Positions 15,341 to 22,179 of a stretch of 53,544 bases of DNA are shown here, piece after piece. This DNA comes from a virus: positions 1 to 53,544 of the IMG/VR virus record IMGVR_UViG_3300035389_000027. The stretch is one strand, 5' to 3'. Within the stretch, counting starts at the first letter, position 1, and every line of letters starts with the position of its first letter. The notes under the pieces are model-generated. The model was not told the DNA's origin and did no database searches. It saw only the letters and a program-made list of their open reading frames with translations. Both the position numbers and the translations under genes were made by a program.

Positions 15341-15635
15341 TCCATACAATATCAAGGATGACCTTCACAGGGCAGAGCTTTACCGGGACATCCGGCTTGG
15401 GGCCGAGAACAAGACAGATGGCTGGACGGAATACGAGATCCAACTTGGCGAACGGTTGAATCCCGAGCTGATTGCTTACCGGTTTTACGGCACGGATGAA
15501 TTAAAGTGGGTGGTCATGATCGTTACACAGCTTGACGACATCCGGGAAGCCATGGAAGCCGGCGAAACTATTTGGTTGCCGCCTATCGTCTGGATACGGC
15601 AACGGATCAAACACCATACGGATCTGGAATCATGA
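15324..15635 (+). CDS. Baseplate wedge gp53-like or LysM-like tail protein
   Basis: 103-residue protein. The segment LIAYRFYGTDELKWVVMIVTQLDDIREAMEAGETIWLP fits the small baseplate or tail proteins that contain a LysM-like or gp53-type fold (a Y-x-FYG...WVIM...LDD...LPxG-type pattern). It would sit in the baseplate or tail tip. It is located away from the other baseplate genes, which weakens the call. ATG 15324 overlaps the end of the kinase gene and its stop overlaps the next start, so the three genes are coupled. Confidence 0.5.
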   Translation: MKSRLSPYNIKDDLHRAELYRDIRLGAENKTDGWTEYEIQLGERLNPELIAYRFYGTDELKWVVMIVTQLDDIREAMEAGETIWLPPIVWIRQRIKHHTDLES

Positions 15636-15826
15636 GCTATATGGGAACCGGGAATTTTCTTCAAAAATTCAAGAAATATTACGGTGATTTAGTGTGTATT
15701 GTTTGTGGTAAAAAATTACATTTACTTGAGGATGAAGACGGCACGGTTGTTTGCGGGGATTGTTTATGGAACCGGTCGCCTTTGTCTGAAATGGGGGAGG
15801 GTTTAAATGGCAAAATCAAGAGATAG
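15632..15826 (+). CDS. Small zinc-ribbon protein
   Basis: 64-residue protein with two CxxC pairs (CIVCGKK and CGDC), the layout of a one-ribbon zinc finger. Start is ATG 15632, overlapping the previous stop (ATGA); an in-frame ATG at 15572 lies inside the previous gene. It overlaps the following basic small gene by 20 bases. Function unknown; one of several small cysteine-pair proteins in this genome. Confidence 0.6.
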   Translation: MSYMGTGNFLQKFKKYYGDLVCIVCGKKLHLLEDEDGTVVCGDCLWNRSPLSEMGEGLNGKIKR

Positions 15827-16043
15827 CGTTCAGAATAAAATAATACGGGGCCTGGTGAAGGCATTGTCCTTGCTCCGGTGCGACAAGCGGGTGATATCAA
15901 AATACGGTCACAAGCTGAAGCCGGGGCAGGTTAAAAAAATCAGTGCCCGGCGGTATGTTAAAAAGGATGCGATCGGAAGCATCTATTTTGGGCGCTATGG
16001 CAAGCCAGTCAAGGGCCGGCGGCTATTGAGTGAATGCAAGTAG
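15807..16043 (+). CDS. Small basic hypothetical protein
   Basis: 78-residue, very basic protein (many K and R; ISARRYVKKDAIGSIYFGRYGKPVKGRRLL). ATG 15807 is preceded by GGGGGAGGG, a strong ribosome binding site. The charge suggests nucleic-acid binding, possibly a packaged or DNA-associated protein, but I recognise no family. It ends 4 bases before a TATACA-N2-TGTATA palindrome that precedes the next gene, so it may end a transcription unit. Confidence 0.55.
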   Translation: MAKSRDSVQNKIIRGLVKALSLLRCDKRVISKYGHKLKPGQVKKISARRYVKKDAIGSIYFGRYGKPVKGRRLLSECK

Positions 16044-16046
16044 GGG

Positions 16047-16060
16047 TATACATTTGTATA
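16047..16060. promoter_or_regulatory. TATACA-N2-TGTATA operator-like palindrome
   Basis: TATACATTTGTATA, with two perfect 6-base arms around TT, lies 15 bases before the start of the methyltransferase gene at 16075. The same motif (centre AA) occurs at 51457 before the DarB-like gene, and a related palindrome lies in the CI/Cro gap. It is most simply a repressor binding site. Confidence 0.55.
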
Positions 16061-16074
16061 GGGCAGGGGTGTAA

Positions 16075-17142
16075 ATGCTTTACTGGGAACAAGGCGGGAA
16101 TAAAATTTATCACGGGCATGTCCTGAATGAGCTTCGAAGCATGGAAGCTAAGTCGGTCCATTGTTGCGTGACATCCCCGCCTTACTGGGGTTTAAGAAAT
16201 TATGACACGCCGGCGCAGGTATGGGGTGATTCCGAAAAATCCGGGGCATGGTTTGGGTCATACGGCCTTGAGCCGACTCCGGAGCTGTTTGTCGAGCACA
16301 CTGTTGAAGTTTTCCGGGAAGTTCGCCGGGTACTTCGAGATGACGGCACCCTTTGGCTTAATTTGGGCGATTCTTATTTTGCTGGTGGCGGTTCAACCGA
16401 ATATGGGCAGAATACGCAAAATTTCATAGAAAAATCTTCAATCCAGGGGGGCTATACCGAGGGCCAATGCTCCCGGCCGATAAAACCTAAGAAACACCCA
16501 AACCTAAAACCCAAGAATCTCGTTGGCATTCCCTGGCGTGTTGCACTGGCCCTGCAGGCCGATGGTTGTGCAGATATTAAGGCAGTCCAGGTGCTTGAAA
16601 GAGTGATGTCCGAGATAATGAATGAATATGTTGATGAACCCATCCCGGACAAAGTTTTAATTGCGCTTGAAAGGCTAAAAGGCGAATGGACACAGGCAAA
16701 AGGCGATTCTTGGTATCTCAGGCAAGATATTATCTGGCATAAAAAGAACCCCATGCCTGAATCCGTCAAGGATCGATGCACCAAAAGCCATGAATACATA
16801 TTTCTTTTAAGCAAATCTCCTAAATACTATTTTGACGCGGATGCAATAAAAGAAAAAGCCTCTCCGGAATCACATGCCCGGTATGCCCGGGGCAGATCTT
16901 CTCACCACAAATATGCAGACGGCGGGCCCGGGAACCAGTCCATAGCAAAATCCTTCAAGCATATGCGGAAACCTGGTGTAAATCCCAAGGCGGCCATGAA
17001 TGCCAAAGGGTCAAAGCAAAACGCCAGCTTTTCGGCGGCTATAAAGGACATAGTGGAATACAGGAATAAACGATCGGTTTGGTCGATACCCACAAAAGGC
17101 GTTAAGGGCGCTCATTTTGCCACGTTTCCGACTGCCCTTTGA
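16075..17142 (+). CDS. Beta-class DNA N-methyltransferase, C-terminally truncated
   Basis: Resembles DNA (N4-cytosine or N6-adenine) methyltransferases of the beta class. The catalytic motif IV is CVTSPPYWGLRNY, followed by GTLWLNLGDSYF and WYLRQDIIWHKKNPMPESVKDR...HEYIFLLSKSPKYYFD, all family hallmarks. The protein stops at HFATFPTAL. In full-length relatives this segment is followed by the SAM-binding motif I (DPFxGSGTT type), which is missing here and not found in the next bases in any frame. It may be inactive, a pseudogene, or dependent on a partner. Start ATG 16075, 355 aa. Confidence 0.78.
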   Translation: MLYWEQGGNKIYHGHVLNELRSMEAKSVHCCVTSPPYWGLRNYDTPAQVWGDSEKSGAWFGSYGLEPTPELFVEHTVEVFREVRRVLRDDGTLWLNLGDSYFAGGGSTEYGQNTQNFIEKSSIQGGYTEGQCSRPIKPKKHPNLKPKNLVGIPWRVALALQADGCADIKAVQVLERVMSEIMNEYVDEPIPDKVLIALERLKGEWTQAKGDSWYLRQDIIWHKKNPMPESVKDRCTKSHEYIFLLSKSPKYYFDADAIKEKASPESHARYARGRSSHHKYADGGPGNQSIAKSFKHMRKPGVNPKAAMNAKGSKQNASFSAAIKDIVEYRNKRSVWSIPTKGVKGAHFATFPTAL

Positions 17143-17200
17143 GGTTACGCTACACAAAATAGAGGTTTGGCGGATCCGGGGGAACTTTTAAAAGAGTAAA

Positions 17201-17404
17201 ATGAAACACGGTAAAAAAGAAACAGCGCTACAGGCACCTGCCCGGGTGGTAAAAACGAGGCGCCGTAAGCCGTCTTGTCTGTATCCGAATCTTGAATGCA
17301 GCCGTCAATATGATGCAGGAGATATCAACGAAGGGTTGTTCGGTAGCAAAGCTCTATCTGAAACCGAATATTTAGATTCATGGTTCGATCATTTGGGTGA
17401 ATAA
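17201..17404 (+). CDS. Small hypothetical protein
   Basis: 67-residue protein of unknown function. It has a basic N-terminus (RVVKTRRRKPS), two cysteines and an acidic C-terminus. The ATG at 17201 is preceded by AAAAGAG. It lies between the truncated methyltransferase and another small zinc-type protein, in a run of short accessory-looking genes. No family recognised. Confidence 0.45.
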   Translation: MKHGKKETALQAPARVVKTRRRKPSCLYPNLECSRQYDAGDINEGLFGSKALSETEYLDSWFDHLGE

Positions 17405-17407
17405 GGT

Positions 17408-17653
17408 ATGCCGAAAACAATATTTGATGTTGATCCGGAACCCGAAAGCGTTGACGGTCAAAAAAAAGTGCAGCGGGTGGCATGCTGCGGGAAGGAAACA
17501 TCCCTGTATGAGCAAGATCGTATGCAGTTTTGTCTTAAATGTGGTCATCAATATGACCTGAACGGCAAGGATATCGGGATATATGGAACGGGCTGCATGA
17601 CTCTTGAAGATTATGCGGCCCGGTGTTCTAAGCGTCGCAATATGAAAAAGTAG
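17408..17653 (+). CDS. Small cysteine-rich hypothetical protein
   Basis: 81-residue protein with several cysteines (VACCGKE, FCLKCGHQYDL), including one CxxC pair that fits half of a zinc ribbon, the other ligands being the CC pair upstream. It starts four bases after the previous stop. It ends inside the first unit of a tandem 19-base repeat. Function unknown. Confidence 0.5.
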   Translation: MPKTIFDVDPEPESVDGQKKVQRVACCGKETSLYEQDRMQFCLKCGHQYDLNGKDIGIYGTGCMTLEDYAARCSKRRNMKK

Positions 17654-17682
17654 TTTTGTTCGTGAAAAGTAGTTTTGTTCGT
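17646..17682 (+). repeat. Two tandem copies of an 18-base sequence
   Basis: AAAAGTAGTTTTGTTCGT occurs at 17646-17663 and again at 17665-17682, a period of 19 bases. The first copy includes the stop codon of the preceding gene, and the second lies in the short gap before the SWIM-type protein gene. Probably a small duplication; a regulatory role is possible but not shown. Confidence 0.75.
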
Positions 17683-17703
17683 TGCTCTTTGAGAGGTTAA
17701 AAA

Positions 17704-18888
17704 ATGGGGAAACAAAAGAACTCACAGGCGGAGTTTAAGCGGTTCGAGAGGCTTTTTAACCAGGTCTACCGTGAAAAGGCCGAAAAACGCCAGGGTGCTA
17801 TTGGAACCATGACGCCCGAGGTTATGAGGAAACACCTTGCATCCGGGGCGCCTATGAGTCTTTTGTATGGCGGGACCTGGCAGGGTGACAAGATCGTTCC
17901 GTTTACCCGTGATGACCTGATACGGTTTGGCAAGGCGGCAAAGGCATCAAAAAAGCAGTTTGGGTCCTCAAAGCGGGGTGTGACCGCCCGGCAACTGATT
18001 GGCGCGTCATTATCCATTGATATTATGCGGGCAAAGTCACAGATCCGGTCTGCAATCTTGTACCGAATGTTTAACGGCAAGGATGGGATGATACTCCGGT
18101 TTCGTGTGACTGCAAGCCCGGAAAGTGAATTTCAGTATCACCAGGTTAAAATCCGTCTTGACGAATGGTCCGATTCCATCACCACTACAAAATCATACCG
18201 AAAAATAGCTAAAAAAGTTCTTGAGGGGCGCATTTCCATTGAATGCGATTGTGGCCGGCATCAATATTGGTTCCGGTATATCGCCACCATCGGCGGCTTT
18301 GCTATCCATCCCCTGGAACATTCCTACCCTAAAATCCGAAACCCTAAATTAACAGGTTCTTGTTGTAAGCACGTTTTGAAAGTGTTTGCAGCCATGCGCG
18401 GTGCACAGGTTTACAACAAGGTCCTGAAGGAAATCGAGGTACAGGCTAAGGCTATTGGCTATGGTGATGACAAGACCGGCCGATTCTTGAAAAAAGACGA
18501 AATCGACAAGCTTGAAAAGGAAAGCAAGCAGGTTAAGGCGGTTGAAAAATCCTTGGCGTCAAAGGCTTTCGGCCTGTTTCGTCGGGCAGAGAGGGGGATT
18601 AAACAAAAAATGGCTGAAACGAACGTGGCAAAGGCCCTTTCCAAATTGAGAAACCAAAGCACGGCCTACAAACAGATTGCAAAAACCGAGCGTAAGGTAA
18701 GGGAAAAGGCCGAAAAACAAAATCAGAAAATGTCAAAAGACCTGGTGAAATCGAAATTACACGCGGCGTTGCTGCAGGCAGAGTACAAGGATAAAATCCC
18801 CATCAAAAAAGCGATCTCAAAATTCGCAAAAACAAACGACCTGAGCGTGAAGGACGTTGAGGCAATGGCAAAGGATATAAACATATGA
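17704..18888 (+). CDS. Phage protein with SWIM-type zinc finger
   Basis: 394-residue protein. Residues ~178-222 hold a CxC...CxH array (ECDCGRH ... GSCCKHVLK), the SWIM zinc-finger pattern, embedded in a segment (IATIGGFAIHPLEHSYPKIRNPKL) that I associate with structural-region proteins of large phages. The N-terminal ~150 residues form a globular domain; the C-terminal ~150 are a long lysine/glutamate-rich coiled coil. It is the first gene of the virion block and is preceded by a short gap with a tandem repeat. Possibly a head-associated or DNA-binding virion protein; not a recognisable portal. Confidence 0.55.
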   Translation: MGKQKNSQAEFKRFERLFNQVYREKAEKRQGAIGTMTPEVMRKHLASGAPMSLLYGGTWQGDKIVPFTRDDLIRFGKAAKASKKQFGSSKRGVTARQLIGASLSIDIMRAKSQIRSAILYRMFNGKDGMILRFRVTASPESEFQYHQVKIRLDEWSDSITTTKSYRKIAKKVLEGRISIECDCGRHQYWFRYIATIGGFAIHPLEHSYPKIRNPKLTGSCCKHVLKVFAAMRGAQVYNKVLKEIEVQAKAIGYGDDKTGRFLKKDEIDKLEKESKQVKAVEKSLASKAFGLFRRAERGIKQKMAETNVAKALSKLRNQSTAYKQIAKTERKVREKAEKQNQKMSKDLVKSKLHAALLQAEYKDKIPIKKAISKFAKTNDLSVKDVEAMAKDINI

Positions 18889-19370
18889 TGACTCCACGGG
18901 ATTTAAGGCCCCTTCTGGGGGGTGTGGCCGGGGACCTTGATGTTTTTCTCAAAAATTCCCCGGATGCTTTTGACGCGCTTCTTTTCCGGGCGTTGCGGGA
19001 TGATGTCGAAACGATAACGGATGTGGTGGATGAGGTCGGTTCGATGGAGGCCAGCGAAAAGATAATCAACTATGCGGATCCGGTAGACGCCCGGGCGTAT
19101 GAGTTGCCTATTGAATTCCCCGTCCTGGTGGATGATTCGGGCGATACGACGTCGGGGTTTGCGGATCAGCCGGTGGCATTACTTATCAGCGGCGGGGATA
19201 TCCCCAAAGCAAGTGTGCTTGTATATGACGAATACAACGACCTTTCCGGGGATACGACAAGGCGAATGCTTTATGTCGAACGGATTGAATCCATTTCCAA
19301 GAAACCCGGGGCAGGCAATTTATATTACATGCTGCCCTTCTTTGATTATGACGCGAGGTTTATCGTATGA
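18885..19370 (+). CDS. Hypothetical virion-region protein
   Basis: 161-residue protein without a recognised family. It is coupled to the SWIM-type gene by an ATGA overlap and to the next gene by another. The C-terminal half looks like a small beta-rich domain (AYELPIEFPVLVDD, PVALLISGGDIPKASVLVYD, MLYVERIESI). Size and position before the baseplate-hub gene fit a head-completion or tail-connector protein, but this is only positional. Confidence 0.5.
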   Translation: MMTPRDLRPLLGGVAGDLDVFLKNSPDAFDALLFRALRDDVETITDVVDEVGSMEASEKIINYADPVDARAYELPIEFPVLVDDSGDTTSGFADQPVALLISGGDIPKASVLVYDEYNDLSGDTTRRMLYVERIESISKKPGAGNLYYMLPFFDYDARFIV

Positions 19371-20077
19371 GCGTTGAATATTCAGAACTTCACGCGATTG
19401 ATATTGCTTTTGGTTCTCATATCCTGGCGGCTTTTTCCGGCCTGGCGATGGACGGGCCGGCAGAATTCCAAGAATTTTTGGCCCGGGACCCCAAGAAGCA
19501 GGTCTTTCGGCATGATGCAGCGGATGTACAGGGCTTTTTAAAAAGTTATATGGCGTCCGGTGAGTCGGTGTCCAGCATCGGCACAGACAAGGCAATCCGT
19601 ACAACAAAGATACCGGTTGTGAATTACAGCCGGCAGCCGGGCCTTGTAAGCGATGATGAAAATATGGGCGGGATACATAATAAGCTGAAGGTCCTGTTTT
19701 CCGGTGATCTGGTCGGGTTAAATATCCGTGTTTTGAGCGTTGTTTTAACCTATAGACTTGTTTTTATCACACGCGATAAGCCCGCCCTGGATAAATTTGC
19801 TTTAGCGTGGATGGCCCACACCAGCGACACCAGCAACCAGAAACATCGGTTTGAGTCTCATTACACCATCGGCGGTGAAGTGCTGCCGATCCGGGCCATG
19901 ATCAAAAACCCGAAAATGTGCTCATTTGATAACGAAAGTATCACGTCTGAAACCGGTCATTTCTATGCACTGGGTACCACGGTTGAAGTCGAAACCCCTG
20001 TATTATTCGGGGCGGCGGTGGCCATCCATGATCCACTTCGGATAGAATATATAGGGGCGGTGATGCATGGCGCTTAA
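19367..20077 (+). CDS. Hypothetical structural-region protein
   Basis: 236-residue protein, function unknown. It contains alternating strands and short helices with no cysteine clusters, signal or membrane segments. It overlaps both neighbours by a few bases, and the next gene is a baseplate hub protein. By position it may be a baseplate or tail-tip component. I do not recognise the family. Confidence 0.5.
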   Translation: MSVEYSELHAIDIAFGSHILAAFSGLAMDGPAEFQEFLARDPKKQVFRHDAADVQGFLKSYMASGESVSSIGTDKAIRTTKIPVVNYSRQPGLVSDDENMGGIHNKLKVLFSGDLVGLNIRVLSVVLTYRLVFITRDKPALDKFALAWMAHTSDTSNQKHRFESHYTIGGEVLPIRAMIKNPKMCSFDNESITSETGHFYALGTTVEVETPVLFGAAVAIHDPLRIEYIGAVMHGA

Positions 20078-21053
20078 TCAAGAGGGGTTGTTCATTCAGC
20101 GGATGGTCGTTGACGGGGAAGATATCGACCTATCTTTTTTGCAAACGTGCGTCCTTGTCGAAACCCTGGACCTGTCCGGACCGAAGTTGATTGCCACGTT
20201 TCATGATCCTGATTCGATCTTGCGGGATGATCTGGGCGTGGGGTCCTTGAGTGAAATAGAAGTGACGTTCGCGGATTATTGGAATGATAACAGTGATGCC
20301 GAATTGAAGGACACTTTTACGGTTTTGACCATGCCTGTAAAAAATGAGTCCGTCACGCTGAATTGTTTACAAAAAGACGTGCACGCCCTGAAAACACCGG
20401 CTTTAAAAGCCCAAATGTTTGTAAACAAGCCGGTGACCACCATCGTGCGGGCGCTGTCTCCCGGGGTGCCTTGTTCCGCCGGCGGGTTTCCTGTTGGTGC
20501 GGATTATCATCTTTTGCCTGGGGAACGGCCGTCTGTTGTTTTAAGGCAAATGGCCCTTGAGCTGGGGGGTAAATTCTATTATCAGCGTGGAAAATTTTAC
20601 ATGGGTAGGGTGGCCACCATGCTTTCACAGGATGCAGCCATGGCCTACGCCTATGAAAACATGCAGGCTAAATATCAGATTATCCATTATTCCCGTCCGA
20701 ATGCCGGGTACATGGTTAAGGATGCCCTCTTACATGATTACCGCGGTTGGAACATGACAAATGGATTTATCAGCGCACTGAAACACGCTGACCGCCCGGT
20801 TGAATTTGTATCAAATGATACCATGAGTGCCTTGAAAAACCTTACCGTAACCAGCTTGCCCGAGGTTGATTTCGTGACCCATGGCCACGGTATGTTGCGC
20901 CCCGGGATATCACTTGATCTTGAATGGAATCTGCTTAGGAATGATTCGCCCATTGACGAAAGTTTGCCGGGTAAGATTGTCATTGGAACGGCTGCCCATT
21001 TTTACAGTGCTCAAAAATATTTTGTCCGGACAAAGGGGATTTTACCGGTATGA
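20067..21053 (+). CDS. Baseplate hub protein (gp27/gpD-like)
   Basis: Probable hub subunit at the centre of the baseplate that holds the spike. The pattern VETLDLSGPKLIATFHDPD, then a barrel-like LSEIEVTFADYW, and the later GERPSVVLRQMALELGGKFYYQRGKFYMG resemble gpD and gp27 type hub proteins with their split tube domains. The length of 328 aa is typical. It overlaps the spike gene that follows (ATGA), exactly the pairing expected for hub and spike. Family assignment is from pattern and context. Confidence 0.7.
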   Translation: MALNQEGLFIQRMVVDGEDIDLSFLQTCVLVETLDLSGPKLIATFHDPDSILRDDLGVGSLSEIEVTFADYWNDNSDAELKDTFTVLTMPVKNESVTLNCLQKDVHALKTPALKAQMFVNKPVTTIVRALSPGVPCSAGGFPVGADYHLLPGERPSVVLRQMALELGGKFYYQRGKFYMGRVATMLSQDAAMAYAYENMQAKYQIIHYSRPNAGYMVKDALLHDYRGWNMTNGFISALKHADRPVEFVSNDTMSALKNLTVTSLPEVDFVTHGHGMLRPGISLDLEWNLLRNDSPIDESLPGKIVIGTAAHFYSAQKYFVRTKGILPV

Positions 21054-21805
21054 AAAGTATCATAAAGCAACCACCGCGGAAAAAATATGACGGTCAGTAC
21101 ATCGGGGTGGTCGAACTGTTAAGCGATCCTGAAGAGTTGATGCGCGTTAAAGTCCGGGTTTTTCCGATATTCCCATCGGGCCTGCCAGTAGAAGGGCTGC
21201 CATGGGCTGAGTACCTGCTACCAGTTGGGGCCCGGGCCGGTGATGGTGTGTTTATCCCCGTCAAGGTCGGTGATTATGTGTGGGTGGATTTTCCCTATAA
21301 CGGGGATACACGGCGGCCCCGGGTGATCGGATCAGCGCATTATTGTCCTGCCGGCGTGCCCAACCTGCCCGAAGAGGCGTGGGCCGGGCCTGGGGCCTTC
21401 ACGCATACGCGGGATGGAAAAGAACCGGCACCGGTGAGCCCGGCTTACCATGACGGATCTGTCATTGTGTCCGAAAACGGGGCTTTGATTGAGATCCGGA
21501 ATGATAAATCAATCTGTGTTTCTCAAAAAGACACGGGAACGGCTATTGAAATCACGCCCGGCGGAAAAATAACAATCCATTGTGCATCTGAAATCAATGT
21601 ATCTTCTGCCGAGGACACAAATGTTATTGTCCATGGCAATACAAATGTCGATTGTGACGGCAAAACGATCATTACCAGTGCCGGGTCTGTCGAGATCGAT
21701 GGCGGAAGCGGTTCCGTCAAGGGTGTTGTCCAGGGGGATTGCATCTGTGCCTTTACGGGGCGTCCACATATCATGGTCTCATCAAATGTGAAAGCGAGTC
21801 AATAA
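21050..21805 (+). CDS. Baseplate spike protein (gpV/gp5 type)
   Basis: Membrane-piercing spike of the contractile tail. The N-terminal ~110 residues form the OB-fold of the gp5/gpV group (KYDGQYIGVVELLSDPEELMRVKVRVFPIFP, PVGARAGDGVFIPVKVGDYVWVDFPYNGDTRRPRVIG). The rest is a beta-helix-like run of repeats (IEITPGGKITIHCASEINVSSAEDTNV...), as in spike shafts, ending in a hydrophilic tip. There is no lysozyme domain. Start ATG 21050 overlaps the hub gene. Confidence 0.88.
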   Translation: MKSIIKQPPRKKYDGQYIGVVELLSDPEELMRVKVRVFPIFPSGLPVEGLPWAEYLLPVGARAGDGVFIPVKVGDYVWVDFPYNGDTRRPRVIGSAHYCPAGVPNLPEEAWAGPGAFTHTRDGKEPAPVSPAYHDGSVIVSENGALIEIRNDKSICVSQKDTGTAIEITPGGKITIHCASEINVSSAEDTNVIVHGNTNVDCDGKTIITSAGSVEIDGGSGSVKGVVQGDCICAFTGRPHIMVSSNVKASQ

Positions 21806-22020
21806 TGGCAATGACAAAAGAGGGTATGGCCGCGGCTATTCAATTACGCTTGGATGCTCTTGATCATACACAGACAACCAGCGCGACCACGGCCCAAGGT
21901 TACCAAAACAATATGCTTCTTGCTTTATGCCAAGGGATTATTGACCACATGGCGGCGGCCGCCCGAGTATACACCACGTCCGGTGCCCCAGATAGCGAGC
22001 ATGAAGGTAAAATCGAGTAG
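21805..22020 (+). CDS. Small hypothetical baseplate-region protein
   Basis: 72-residue protein starting at ATG 21805, overlapping the spike stop (TAATG). Mostly helical (KEGMAAAIQLRLDAL, NNMLLALCQGIIDHMAAAARV). Its size and position just after the spike suggest a small baseplate or structural protein, but no family is recognised. It is the last gene before the capsid leader. Confidence 0.5.
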   Translation: MAMTKEGMAAAIQLRLDALDHTQTTSATTAQGYQNNMLLALCQGIIDHMAAAARVYTTSGAPDSEHEGKIE

Positions 22021-22110
22021 CAGTGCCAGTCTCTACCCCTGCATGTTAAACCCGCCTATAACTGTTAGTCTCTGTCCCTGACCGGCCCGCCTTTACATTT
22101 ATTTGGATTT

Positions 22111-22172
22111 CTCTCCATAAAGTAAAAAAGATTACTTTATTTAAAGACATTTTTGTCAACTTTTATGGAGAG
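22111..22172 (+). promoter_or_regulatory. Alternative hairpins over the capsid ribosome binding site
   Basis: CTCTCCATAAAGT (22111-22123) can pair with 22159-22172, which contains the Shine-Dalgarno GGAGAGG of the capsid gene (one bulged base). A second hairpin, TAAAGTAA (22118-22125) with TTACTTTA (22132-22139), uses part of the same left arm, so the two cannot form together. The CTTTATTTAAAG motif lies at 22135-22146. This looks like a translation switch or promoter region; no T-tract. Confidence 0.5.
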
Positions 22173-22179
22173 GTTACGA

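Noticed and set aside
20363-20560. Short plus-strand frame inside the baseplate hub gene
   Set aside because: No ribosome binding site or recognisable features; a shadow of the hub coding frame.
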